From the NCBI GenBank assembly GCA_008501825.1, contig QQUA01000006.1:496001-560000 (forward strand): a DNA stretch of 64,000 bases, read 5' to 3'. The stretch is from Planctomycetota bacterium (GTDB taxonomy: Bacteria; Planctomycetota; UBA1135). A model generated the notes under the pieces. It was given only the letters and a program-made list of their open reading frames with translations. It did no database searches and had not been told where the DNA came from. Numbering within the stretch: the stretch's first letter is position 1; each line of letters begins with the position of its first letter. The translations under genes were made by a program, and so were the position numbers. Below, in pieces: positions 26,050-34,756 of the stretch.

Positions 26050-26679
26050 CTATTCAAAGCGGAATTTCATTTTTAATGACTTTCCTTGTTGCGGAAACAC
26101 TTGGACCTTGAGAAGGCGATCATGATATCTGGGGCCGATTCTTGCCCGGAATCGAATGGTGCCAAATTCCGTGGCGAGGACCTCATCGGAAGAAGGTACT
26201 TGCAGTTGTTGTAAAGTTTGAATCTTGTCCCATTGCGTGGTCTTCGCCGGTCCAAGAGAAATGTTGAGGTTTTCTGCTATGCCGAACCCGATCACTTTGA
26301 GGAGGACTTCTGCGTAGTAGCCGTCGCTTATGGGGCTTTCATTCGTCGTCCATATTTCTAGAGAGTAAATCAAATATCCCTGGGTTAGGAGGTCCGCTGC
26401 CTCCAAGGCAGAAATCGTGGGTTCGGCTCCAGAGCGGATCGCCGTGACAAGACCTGAGGCTATTTTTCTGTTGGCAGGGGATTTTTCATATGGTTCAGCG
26501 GTCAAGGCACCTCCGCCATGAACGTCAATCACTTTTCTTAGGTGGCTTGAATCCTCCGATGAGTTTGCTCGCTGTGCAGGCCTCGGAATGTCAAGGGAGC
26601 CTTCTGAATGTGCGCATCCATGTAGAGGGAGGTGTGCTATCGCGAGTGATGAAAGAAAAAGGGAAGTTTGGAGCTTCAT
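26050..26679 (-). CDS. Putative lipoprotein of unknown function
   Basis: 209 residues from the ATG at 26679; an in-frame ATG at 26697 adds six residues. The N-terminus is a lipoprotein signal (MKLQTSLFLSSLAIAHLPLHGC, lipobox LHGC). The mature part has a low-complexity N-terminal linker, then a folded-looking region with YLIYSLEIWTTNES and EVLLKVIGFG segments typical of beta-sandwich extracellular domains, ending LKMKFRFE. No family recognised. It is divergent from the SIR2-CHAT gene across a 340-base AT-rich gap. Confidence 0.65.
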   Translation of the reverse strand: MKLQTSLFLSSLAIAHLPLHGCAHSEGSLDIPRPAQRANSSEDSSHLRKVIDVHGGGALTAEPYEKSPANRKIASGLVTAIRSGAEPTISALEAADLLTQGYLIYSLEIWTTNESPISDGYYAEVLLKVIGFGIAENLNISLGPAKTTQWDKIQTLQQLQVPSSDEVLATEFGTIRFRARIGPRYHDRLLKVQVFPQQGKSLKMKFRFE

Positions 26680-26697
26680 GGGTTTGACTTGTTGCAT

Positions 26698-27036
26698 ACT
26701 CCGTTTGAACTGGACACCTCTTTGGATCGGACTACGCCTTTGAGGGTGCCATGGGTGAGGTGGAGCTGTTGTGCAGCCCCTGAACTCGAAGAATCTACGG
26801 TGATTTTGAAGAGAGGAAACCAGAATATTTGGGGAAAATCGGTTCTTTTTTTGGGCGCAGAAAGCAACTTCTTATGTTCAGATTTGTCTTTTCCGGAGAA
26901 TTTTTTGATTATATTTCACGAGATAAAATTCTTGGCGGGAACTGGAGGTGGCGACGTTTATTAGAGATGGGCCATTTTGTAATAGAGTGAGAGTGCCCAT
27001 TTCCAAGCGACCTACCCCCCAAGACTTCCCCAGCTC
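26698..27036 (+). other. AT-rich intergenic gap upstream of the SIR2-CHAT gene
   Basis: About 340 bases between divergent genes. It is visibly AT-richer than its surroundings (runs such as ttttttgattatatttcacg near 26900). It should carry the promoters of both flanking genes, but I could not find a -35/-10 pair with proper spacing. No Shine-Dalgarno sequence precedes the ATG at 27037. Short open frames across the gap look random. Confidence 0.5.
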
Positions 27037-30000
27037 ATGACCCAGGGAAAATTACAGGCCAAGAAGGCTGTTGCTTTTGATTTGCAAGCTCTGATTGATC
27101 CGAAGCAAGAGACTATTTTGTGGATCGGGGCCGGTGCCTCAATCCCGGCTGGGCATCCTTCCACCGCAAAGCTCCTGGATGAGCTTCGGGCCGAAGCCGC
27201 GCCGGACGGCGGACTGCCGGAAGGCTTGGATTTCACCGCCACGGTGGACGCTTTCCTTGAGCTGGTCGGAGAAGGGACGCTGGCAGACGTTTTGCAGCGG
27301 GTATTCGGCGAAGCCAGGCAGCCGACCTCGGTGCATCGAGCCTTGGCCCGTTTGGTAAAGGCGGGCTGCTTCAAGACCATCGTGACCACCAACTACGATG
27401 ATTTATTCGAGAGAGCCTTGGCCGAGGAAGGTGTTCCATACTTATTACAGGTGAAGGAGGACAATCTTCACGTCCTGAATCAGGGTGGGGTTCGGTTGCT
27501 GAAACCTCACGGCGATCGCGGGAACTGGAACAAAACGGTTCTTTCCGGGAAATCCTATCGTGAATTTGAAGCGGATCACTCGAAGCTGGTTCCCCATCTG
27601 GATGAACTCTTAAGGAAGCATCCGGTGTTCTTCGTCGGTTATTCCATGACCGATCCGCGGACGGTCGGCTGGCTCAATGAACTTCCATCTGAAGAGCGGA
27701 ACAAACTCAAGCGCTGGCGCCCGATGCTTACAGAGACTGATTGGAAGTGGGCCCAAAAGGAAGCGAAAGGGGCGTTGGGAATTTCTTCGATCAAAGCGCT
27801 TTTAGTCGAGAACTACGTCGAACATCTCCCTCGACTTATTCAAGAACTGGCGGACCACTTCGATCCGCCGACGGGAAAGGCGTTTTTCTTGACCTTGACT
27901 GCGGGAAAGGAGGGTTGGGAAGTCGAGCTTCCCGGTTTCCAATCTTGGACCTTGACCGATCCGGCTCCATCCGATTCTGATTTGGCCAAGGCCATTGTTC
28001 AGTTCCGCGAGTGGGGGCATCGGGCATTGCCCACCGATGAAAATGGCCACCTCACCGCCGAGGGAGCTACCGGCGCCGGCGCATTGCGAAGGTTGGCGGA
28101 AAATATCGGTGATCGATTGACGGAAGCCTTGTTCCCGGAAGAAGTGCGGAAAGCTTTGATTTCCGAACTCCAGCAAGCCCTGAACAGTGAACCGGTTTTA
28201 TTGACCATTCGGGTTAGGGCGGCAGGAGGAGATGAAGATGCAGACCGCTTGGCTGATCACGCCTTGGCTCTTCCGTGGGAGTTACTTCGTTTCGAAAACC
28301 AATTTCCGTTGGAGACCGGCACTCTCGACCTGATGCGGGAAGCCTTCGTTCCCAACCTTGACGGCTTGCGAGAGCCGACCGCCTCATTAAAAGTGGTCGC
28401 TACCGTGGCGGCACCGGAAGACGCCACCGCTTTGGATTATGAAAGGGAATGCCTCCGGCTTTGGCAGGCCCTTGGAGAAGATCACCGTCGTTTCGAAATG
28501 ACCGACCGAGGAACGCTGGAAGATTTCCTCGAAAAAATCGAGGAGCATCAGCCGCCGGTGGTCCATTTCACCGGCCACGGTAAGCCCGGTCATCTGTTGT
28601 TTGAAAACGAGTTCGCATTTAAGAAAGAAGTGGCCATCGAAACACTGGTCAGCCGACTTCGTTTCGGCGAAAATCACCAACTGCCGCGATTGATTTATTT
28701 GGCCAGTTGTCACGGAGCGACCGCCGGTCAAGCGGCACCTATCGGTGAGGCGGGTTTTCGTGCGCCGAAAGTCGATATTCCGGCCACCGATCAAACCCAA
28801 CCTTCCACGGCGGCATCCTTGCACCGGGCGGGGTTTCCCCAGGTCGTAGCTTATTTCGGTCCAGTCGGAGACGAACAATCGACTCGAATCGAAGAAGCCT
28901 TTTATTCCGCCCTTGGCGCAGGTCTTTCCACTAGGAAAGCCTTGCGCGCGGCTCGGGCGGTGAGCACCAAGGTCCACAGCAACGCCCGAGACGAGGCCAC
29001 CCACGTCTATCCTTTGGGCTGGTCGCAGGTGGTTTTTTATCACCGGGGAAAAGACGTGCCGGCGGCTTTGGTCAGTCAAGAGAAATCCGAAAAGGAAGAG
29101 AATCGAGAGAGCGACGATAATTCAAAGCAACCTCAATTCGGCTTTGTCGGCCGTCGTTCTCGCCGAGCGGAACTGCTTCGAAGGTGGGGAAAGGAAGGCC
29201 AACGACTTACCGTCGTCGCTGGCTTGGGTGGATTGGGCAAAACCGCTCTTTGCACTAACGTTCTGCCGATCTTCGCTCGGTATCTGGCTCAGAATGGAGA
29301 ACCTGGAGTCCCCATACTGACTTTGAACGGGCGAGCGGCAAAAGATTCCGAAAAACCGATTGAAGTGCTATGGGATCAATTGGAGACCTTTGTTCCTTCG
29401 AATGCGGAAGGAGTCGCTAAAGCCTGGCCGGAAATTCGCGGCAAAATCCAACAAGATCGAGGCTTGAGCGGAGTTGGGTTGGCGACCGCCGTCTTCGTCG
29501 CCGCCAAGCTTGGAAATGGTCTCTTGCTTTATCTCGACGATGCGGAAAGCTTGCAGTGGGCTCCCGGAGAGGGCGAGCTCGGACAATGGCGCTGTCCTGA
29601 AGTATCCGATTTTTGGACGCAGTTATGCGAATTGATTGAAACGGGGAGCAAAGCAGCGCAACCGGAAGGAGAACCGAATCCCCCGATCGGCGTATTGGCT
29701 TCCGCCCGGTACGTCCCAGAAGGGCTATCCGAATCGAAGGTGCTGCATTTGGATCCGATGCGTGGCGTCGATCTTCGCCGAATGATTACTTGGCGTAAAC
29801 ATCTTCGATTACTACCTAGAAGAGATCGTGAGTGGCTGGCCGAGCGAGTCGACGGCCATCCCCGAACCATCGAGTTTTTAGAGGGCCTGATCCGCAACCG
29901 GTTGGAGCACCAGTTGGTGAAGCAAAAAGGACCGGGCTTCGACCGCTCCAAGTTGGATTGGAGAAAGGAAGTTTTGGATCCAGTATTGGAAGGGGTGCAG

Positions 30001-31047
30001 GAAAAGCTGGATGCCGATTTGTTGCTGCCTCGTTTGTGGGAGTCGCTGACTGCTGAAGAGCAAGAACACTTGGGCCGATGCCTCGCCATCCTCAATCCCC
30101 TCCCCTGGGAAGCGGCCGGTGCCCTTGGGTCGGGAGAGACACTTCACTCTCTGGTGCGATCGGGGCTGATCAGTCCGGCGCCTTCGCCGAACCCCAAAGA
30201 GCCCTGGTGGATGTTGCAGCGGCTGGTTTCCGAATGTGTCGCCGAACTCTGGTCCGGAGATCTTCAACAAGCCCATTTCGACCTTGGCCATTACTTCGCC
30301 GGCGAATTTGCAAACAATAAGTTGGTGTTCAACGCCATGCAGGCGGTGGACTATCTTTGTGAAGCCAAGGAGGGAAATGAAGCTTGGCCGATTGCACGAA
30401 TCTTACTCGGTTATCTCCGGTCTGAAGGCCGGTACACTGAAGCACTTCGTTGGTGTGGTAAGCCATTTGCCGGAGAGATTGCCGGGCCAGCCAAGGGGCT
30501 TGCTCTGGCCTGGCATTCTCAACTCTCGATTCTTGCCGGCGCTTCCACGGAGGGTTTGGAGGAATATCTCTTAGAAGCCATTAAATTAGTCGATCCTACC
30601 GACCGAAGAATTGTTCTGAGTGAACTCGGTCGGTTGATGGAACGCCTCGGCCGTTTGCCGGAGGCTGCTCAGTTCAAGACCGAAGCTCTCCAGGAGAATA
30701 AAGACCGGCTTGGTCCTGAGCATCCGGACACGCTGACGTCGATGAACAACCTGGCGCAAACCTTGCAATCTCAAGGAGATTTGTCGGGTGCTCGGCAGCT
30801 TCAGGAAGAAGTATTGAGTGTTCGTCAACGCGTGCTTGGTCCTGAGCATCCCGATACCCTCATTACCATGTACAACTTGTTCCACACTCTTCTTCAAGTT
30901 GGCGAACCCGAAAAAGCAATCCCCCTATTTGTCGACGCCCTAAAGATCGCCCGCCGGACCCTTCCGGAAAGAGCGCCGGTTCGAGCCGCCCTGGAGCAAC
31001 TGGCAGCCCAATTCCAAAAACAAGCCCAAGAAAAAACCGACGAGTAA
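27037..31047 (+). CDS. SIR2-CHAT-NTPase(STAND)-TPR protein, NLR-like putative defence protein
   Basis: 1336 residues combining four modules. SIR2-like domain (about 20-260): WIGAGAS (29-35), TTNYDDLF (117-124, N119 and D121 at NAD-binding positions), LLKPHGD with catalytic H158, GYSMTD (201-206). CHAT caspase-like protease domain (about 380-690): catalytic H514 in HFTGHG and C558 in LASCHG, with the usual ALPWELLRF segment upstream. STAND/NB-ARC-type ATPase (about 705-1000): FVGRR, Walker A GLGGLGKT (729-736), Walker B LLLYLDDAE (D834, D835), GHP motif (940-942). C-terminal helical region with at least two 42-residue kinesin-light-chain-like TPRs, each ending GPEHPDTL (near 1226 and 1268). 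Inferred role: ligand sensing by TPRs, ATPase-driven oligomerisation, then NAD depletion and/or proteolysis. All catalytic residues of all three enzymes appear intact. No partner gene is adjacent. Confidence 0.9.
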   Translation: MTQGKLQAKKAVAFDLQALIDPKQETILWIGAGASIPAGHPSTAKLLDELRAEAAPDGGLPEGLDFTATVDAFLELVGEGTLADVLQRVFGEARQPTSVHRALARLVKAGCFKTIVTTNYDDLFERALAEEGVPYLLQVKEDNLHVLNQGGVRLLKPHGDRGNWNKTVLSGKSYREFEADHSKLVPHLDELLRKHPVFFVGYSMTDPRTVGWLNELPSEERNKLKRWRPMLTETDWKWAQKEAKGALGISSIKALLVENYVEHLPRLIQELADHFDPPTGKAFFLTLTAGKEGWEVELPGFQSWTLTDPAPSDSDLAKAIVQFREWGHRALPTDENGHLTAEGATGAGALRRLAENIGDRLTEALFPEEVRKALISELQQALNSEPVLLTIRVRAAGGDEDADRLADHALALPWELLRFENQFPLETGTLDLMREAFVPNLDGLREPTASLKVVATVAAPEDATALDYERECLRLWQALGEDHRRFEMTDRGTLEDFLEKIEEHQPPVVHFTGHGKPGHLLFENEFAFKKEVAIETLVSRLRFGENHQLPRLIYLASCHGATAGQAAPIGEAGFRAPKVDIPATDQTQPSTAASLHRAGFPQVVAYFGPVGDEQSTRIEEAFYSALGAGLSTRKALRAARAVSTKVHSNARDEATHVYPLGWSQVVFYHRGKDVPAALVSQEKSEKEENRESDDNSKQPQFGFVGRRSRRAELLRRWGKEGQRLTVVAGLGGLGKTALCTNVLPIFARYLAQNGEPGVPILTLNGRAAKDSEKPIEVLWDQLETFVPSNAEGVAKAWPEIRGKIQQDRGLSGVGLATAVFVAAKLGNGLLLYLDDAESLQWAPGEGELGQWRCPEVSDFWTQLCELIETGSKAAQPEGEPNPPIGVLASARYVPEGLSESKVLHLDPMRGVDLRRMITWRKHLRLLPRRDREWLAERVDGHPRTIEFLEGLIRNRLEHQLVKQKGPGFDRSKLDWRKEVLDPVLEGVQEKLDADLLLPRLWESLTAEEQEHLGRCLAILNPLPWEAAGALGSGETLHSLVRSGLISPAPSPNPKEPWWMLQRLVSECVAELWSGDLQQAHFDLGHYFAGEFANNKLVFNAMQAVDYLCEAKEGNEAWPIARILLGYLRSEGRYTEALRWCGKPFAGEIAGPAKGLALAWHSQLSILAGASTEGLEEYLLEAIKLVDPTDRRIVLSELGRLMERLGRLPEAAQFKTEALQENKDRLGPEHPDTLTSMNNLAQTLQSQGDLSGARQLQEEVLSVRQRVLGPEHPDTLITMYNLFHTLLQVGEPEKAIPLFVDALKIARRTLPERAPVRAALEQLAAQFQKQAQEKTDE

Positions 31048-31055
31048 TCCGAAGG

Positions 31056-31409
31056 CTAAAGCGCCACTTTCTCCGTCCCGTATCGGCTCAACAACTCCGA
31101 TAACCAAGCCAGCAGCTCCCGGCCGCGGACGTCGTCAATCCAAGCGCCGTCCTTGAAATCGAAGTGCCAGCCTCGCTCCGGTTCGGCCAGCCAAATCTGC
31201 TGGGTGGCGCTCTGCCGGCTCAAGATGATCTTGGTGCCGTTGTTCTCCAATTCGATCGCCAAAATGCCGTCGCTCTGGTCGTAATCCAGATCTTCCGGCT
31301 CCAGCGCATCCAAGCGATCGGCGATCGCCTGCAGGGCCAATTCGATGTCTTGCGGTAGTTCCACGGCCTTGTTCGCCTGGGGGGAAAGCTGAAATCCAGG
31401 CACTATCAA
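31056..31409 (-). CDS. cyaY: Frataxin-family protein (CyaY)
   Basis: 117 residues from a TTG at 31409 (GTG at 31403 is an alternative; AGGA lies upstream). The frataxin fold is clear: an acidic first helix (LQAIADRLDALEPEDLDYD), then DGILAIELENNGTKIILSRQ, QQIWLAEPERGWHFDF, GAWIDD, and a C-terminal helix (ELLAWLSELLSRYG). It follows E. coli CyaY almost position by position from the first strand on. CyaY binds iron and modulates Fe-S cluster assembly through the cysteine desulfurase complex. No isc or suf genes are in the window. It converges with the SIR2-CHAT gene (8 bases between stops) and diverges from the dehydratase. Confidence 0.9.
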   Translation of the reverse strand: MIVPGFQLSPQANKAVELPQDIELALQAIADRLDALEPEDLDYDQSDGILAIELENNGTKIILSRQSATQQIWLAEPERGWHFDFKDGAWIDDVRGRELLAWLSELLSRYGTEKVAL

Positions 31410-31443
31410 GATAGGATCCTAGGACTTCTCCTTCGAATCTAAG

Positions 31444-32448
31444 ATGCGCGATCCTCAAGCGGAAATGGCCTCGGTCGACGTCGAGGCGGCGGCCCGGCGG
31501 CTCCGGGGCGTGATTGAAACCACCCCGCTCCAGGCCTGTCCGACCGACGACCCCCGGACCGAACTCCGCCTCAAGCTGGAGTGCCGGCAAATCACCCGTT
31601 CGTTCAAGGTCCGAGGCGCCTGGAACCAAATGTGCCGCCTGTCGGAGGAAGGACGCCGCCGCGGGGTGGTGGCCACCAGCTCGGGCAACCACGCCGCTGC
31701 CCTGGCTTGGGCGGCCCAGAAGGCCGGCGTTCCGGCCACCCTGTTCATGCCCGCCGACGCCTACCCCAACAAGATTGAGGCGTGCCGCAGCTTTGGTGCC
31801 GAGGTGGTCCTCAGCCCGACCCGGGAGGAAGCCGAACAAGCCTGTGCCGAGCGGGTGAAACAAGGCTTTGTGCTTGTTCACCCTTACGACGACTCGAAAA
31901 CCGTCGAGGGCGCCGGCACTGTCGGCCTGGAAATCGCCCAGGAGTGGCCGGAAGTCGAGGTCGTCCTCCTGCCGGTCGGAGGCGGCGGTTTGAGTTCCGG
32001 CTCCGCCATCGCCATCCACCGGACCCTGGGGGAACAGGTCCAAATCTTCGGAATCGAGCCGGAAGGAGCCCCCTCCATGGCCTTGGCCGTGGCCGAGGGA
32101 CGGCAGGTGGACATTCAGCCGACCACGGCGGTGCAGGGCCTCTGCCCAGTGAATTCCGGCCTGCTGAACCTGAATGTCTGCCGTAGATACTTAGCCGGAC
32201 TGCTCACGGTGACCGATGAAGAGGTATTCGCCAGCCAAGCCCGGCTGGTGAATCGGGAAGGGCTTTTGGTGGAACCGGCCGGAGCCGCCGCCGCGGCGGC
32301 GTTGTTCGCCGGCAAGTTGCCCCAGGCTCTTTGGGAAGGGCGAAGCTCGGAACGACCCCTGCGAGTGGCGGCGGTGGTTTCGGGTGGCAACCCCGATCCC
32401 GCCCAACTCGCTGCCCTGAAACGAACGGGCAACCTCAGCCAAACATGA
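31444..32448 (+). CDS. PLP-dependent threonine/serine dehydratase family protein
   Basis: 334 residues, fold type II PLP enzyme without a C-terminal ACT domain. The PLP lysine is K55 in RSFKVRGAW, the phosphate/carboxylate loop SSGNHAAALAWAA, then MPADAYPNKIEACRSFGAEVVL, and the glycine-rich PLP phosphate loop PVGGGGLSSGSA. The length fits the catabolic threonine dehydratase / serine racemase / hydroxyaspartate lyase branch. Expected reaction: deamination of threonine or serine to the 2-oxoacid and ammonia. Its stop overlaps the ATG of the lipoprotein downstream (ATGA), so the two are likely co-translated. Confidence 0.88.
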   Translation: MRDPQAEMASVDVEAAARRLRGVIETTPLQACPTDDPRTELRLKLECRQITRSFKVRGAWNQMCRLSEEGRRRGVVATSSGNHAAALAWAAQKAGVPATLFMPADAYPNKIEACRSFGAEVVLSPTREEAEQACAERVKQGFVLVHPYDDSKTVEGAGTVGLEIAQEWPEVEVVLLPVGGGGLSSGSAIAIHRTLGEQVQIFGIEPEGAPSMALAVAEGRQVDIQPTTAVQGLCPVNSGLLNLNVCRRYLAGLLTVTDEEVFASQARLVNREGLLVEPAGAAAAAALFAGKLPQALWEGRSSERPLRVAAVVSGGNPDPAQLAALKRTGNLSQT

Positions 32449-33158
32449 AATCGCCTCTGCTTTGCTTGCTGCTGGCCTGGCCGGTCCTCGGTTGCGCCAG
32501 CGCCCCGGTGGTGGACACCCAGGTTTTCGTCCAAATCGAAGTTTTGGATTGGAAGGGGGAGCAAGCCTCGGACGCTTCCGCCGACGGACCGGCTTCCGGG
32601 CCTTACCAAACGGTGTACAAGCAAGACTTGTTGCTGCCCAACCAAAGGGCGCTGAGCTTGCCGGCTTACCGGAGCATTCGCTATCGGGCCGATGTGCAAC
32701 TCGACCCCGGCGGCGGCGACGCCAAGCTGGTCTATGGAGAAATCTTGGACGGTTTCCGGATTCAGCTTTATTGCCAACGCCTGTCCGGCGGTCGCTGGAC
32801 CGGCGCCCTTCGCTATGAGGAAGCCCTTTTGGTGCAGCCGATGACCAGCACCGAAGTCGATTTACAGGGCCGGAACTACACCGTCGATTTGCCCGAACTG
32901 GTGTTTCACGAGTTCGAATTCGATTTCCCCCCTCGGGAAAAAGGCGATTGGTTGATTCGCTTGGATTTCAACAACCCAGACCGTCCCGGTCCCGATCGCT
33001 TCTTGCGTATGCGCTTTGGACATCCGGAGTGGGCGACCGAGGCTTTGGAAGGTTCCAAGCTCTACACCTTCCCGCCGGCGGACGATCCCGGCCCTTGGGA
33101 ACAGCAGATGCAGGAAGGCATGGCTTTGCCGGAACAAACCGAACGGGGAGTTTCTTAA
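32445..33158 (+). CDS. Lipoprotein of unknown function
   Basis: 237 residues. The start at 32445 is chosen because it overlaps the upstream stop by four bases and places a lipoprotein signal at the N-terminus (MKSPLLCLLLAWPVLGC, lipobox VLGC). The mature protein is beta-rich (VFVQIEVLDWKGEQ, SIRYRADVQLDPGGGDAKLVYGE, VDLPELVFHEFEFDFPP) with no catalytic motif I recognise. Longer upstream in-frame starts would bury the signal peptide inside the dehydratase frame and are rejected. Confidence 0.7.
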   Translation: MKSPLLCLLLAWPVLGCASAPVVDTQVFVQIEVLDWKGEQASDASADGPASGPYQTVYKQDLLLPNQRALSLPAYRSIRYRADVQLDPGGGDAKLVYGEILDGFRIQLYCQRLSGGRWTGALRYEEALLVQPMTSTEVDLQGRNYTVDLPELVFHEFEFDFPPREKGDWLIRLDFNNPDRPGPDRFLRMRFGHPEWATEALEGSKLYTFPPADDPGPWEQQMQEGMALPEQTERGVS

Positions 33159-33191
33159 TCGAAGCTTGCCTTTAACGTCGGCCAGTTTTCC

Positions 33192-33227
33192 AAAAAAAAG
33201 CGCCCCGAAGCATGAGCTTCGGAGCGC
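33192..33227 (-). terminator. Strong intrinsic terminator of the gene at 33255-34388
   Basis: On the minus strand a 12-bp stem (33216-33227 with 33200-33211, one T-G wobble) closes the 4-base loop at 33212-33215 and is followed by eight T. It lies 28 bases after the stop of the secreted-protein gene. Confidence 0.93.
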
Positions 33228-33254
33228 AAGTCGCGGGCTTGTTACCCGATTCCC

Positions 33255-34388
33255 TTAGGGAATGACTTCACACCAAGCGTTGCTGATGCCGGACGGCAGG
33301 TTGCCGGGGCTCGGCGGCAGGCCGTTGCTGGTGCAGAAGGCTTGGAAGTAGATCGTGCCCGACGGAAGCGGCGGGGTAGTGATCGTGTTGTTCGGCATCG
33401 GTGCCGGCGTCGGAGGAATCAACGGCAGGGCCAGAATCAACGTAGTACCGTTCGGTAGCGGCAGTTCATTGACGCCAAAGCTGGCTCCGATCCAGTAGGT
33501 ATCGCCGGGGGTCGGATTCACGATGGTGAACTGGCGAATGTTCGGACCCAGAACGGTGACGCCTAGTTGAACAGTGTTGACCTGGGTGCAGTCATTGAGC
33601 GCCCGGCAATTGGCTTCATTGCCGAACATCTTCATGGCGAAGTTGGCGAAGGGGGTGCCGCCAAACCAGAAGCAACCGACTAAAGCACCGAACTGGTCGA
33701 ACCAGACGAAGCTGTTGTCAATACCGGCAGCCTGCGTTCCACCCTTACTGAGCCAGGGACCGGTGTTGTCGTTTCTCGGAATGAAAGACCAGCCGAACAG
33801 CTTGCCGTTGGCCGAGTCCGTGGGCCAATCGAAACCGCAGGGTTGCGGTTGAATCGCCGGCGGGCATTCGAAGCCAAACATCAAGTCGACGGTGACGATC
33901 CAGCACTGAATGGCGCCGTTGGCGTCACCCAGGGGCAGACCGACGATGTCGTAGGCGCACATGTAGCCGCCCAAGGCGAAGTTGCCGCCATTACTCGGAC
34001 CGGAGCAAATGACGGTGTCGTCGTAGAAAGCGAAGGTGACGGTGCCGCTGTTTTGGGTGGCGTCCGCTTCGGTGGAGCAGTAAACGAATTCAAATCCGTT
34101 CATCTGATCCGCGTTGGCGATCAAGCCACGGTCCAGCAAAGTACCTTCGTCGAGCCATTCCTGGTCGATCCCGGGAACGCTGTAGTAGTTGGTCAGCTCG
34201 GAAGCATTAAAGATGACGTCGGGGCCGCTGCGGACACCTACATCGGCGGGCACCAACTCACCCGTCGCCATCTTGAACACACCGGCGTGTTTGGGGGTCA
34301 CGGCCTTGTGGACCGGAACCTGTGTTTGCGCCGAAGCGGTAGCGGCCAGAATCAATGCCGCAGCCGAAACCAAGAGGCATCGAGACAT
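33255..34388 (-). CDS. Secreted protein of unknown function
   Basis: 377 residues with a classical signal peptide ending TASAQ. AGGAGA lies about 8 bases before the ATG. The mature protein is rich in small residues, aromatic residues and paired cysteines (ICSGPSNGGNFALGGYMCAYD, FECPPAIQPQPCGFDW, CRALNDCTQ) and ends with proline-rich strands (PNNTITTPPLPSGTIYFQAFC). The VNPTPGDTYWIG and SGTIYFQAFC patterns resemble C-terminal beta-sandwich domains common in planctomycete-type secreted proteins. No catalytic residues recognised. A strong terminator follows. Confidence 0.75.
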   Translation of the reverse strand: MSRCLLVSAAALILAATASAQTQVPVHKAVTPKHAGVFKMATGELVPADVGVRSGPDVIFNASELTNYYSVPGIDQEWLDEGTLLDRGLIANADQMNGFEFVYCSTEADATQNSGTVTFAFYDDTVICSGPSNGGNFALGGYMCAYDIVGLPLGDANGAIQCWIVTVDLMFGFECPPAIQPQPCGFDWPTDSANGKLFGWSFIPRNDNTGPWLSKGGTQAAGIDNSFVWFDQFGALVGCFWFGGTPFANFAMKMFGNEANCRALNDCTQVNTVQLGVTVLGPNIRQFTIVNPTPGDTYWIGASFGVNELPLPNGTTLILALPLIPPTPAPMPNNTITTPPLPSGTIYFQAFCTSNGLPPSPGNLPSGISNAWCEVIP

Positions 34389-34756
34389 TCGGGTCTCTCC
34401 TGTTTGGGTTAGGAATTAGGGGTTCGGGGTTCTACGGAGGCTGGATCTGCTTGATCTTGTCGGGTGCAAGCGGGGAGAGACCGAGCCAAGAACCTTGAGA
34501 TCCACTCTCAATATGAAAAGCAAAGAGGTAAAGAAGAAAATTGCGACATCGTAAGTTTTGGGGGCGAGAGGCTTTGGGCTTAAGTGGAGGGGTGCGCAAT
34601 AAGTCCGGTAATAAAGGTGGTTTACCTCAATATATTGTGGGTTTTCGGTGGAAAAGTTCCTCATGCTTTCTTTGCGGAAAGCTAATAATAGGCTTTGGGT
34701 TCGGGTATGGATCTAGGAGGAGGGCTTCGCCATTTAGAGGGAATGGGGGAGCCAGG
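34389..34756 (-). other. Intergenic region, no gene seen
   Basis: About 370 relatively AT-rich bases between two minus-strand genes. It should contain the promoter of the secreted-protein gene starting at 34388, but no convincing -35/-10 was found. Open frames here lack coding character. Confidence 0.5.

Noticed and set aside
26668-26964. 98-residue plus-strand frame between lipoprotein and SIR2-CHAT gene
   Set aside because: Composition looks random, it overlaps the start of the lipoprotein gene, and it has no ribosome binding site.
34416-34664. 82-residue minus-strand frame upstream of the secreted protein
   Set aside because: No coding character and no Shine-Dalgarno sequence; probably promoter region.
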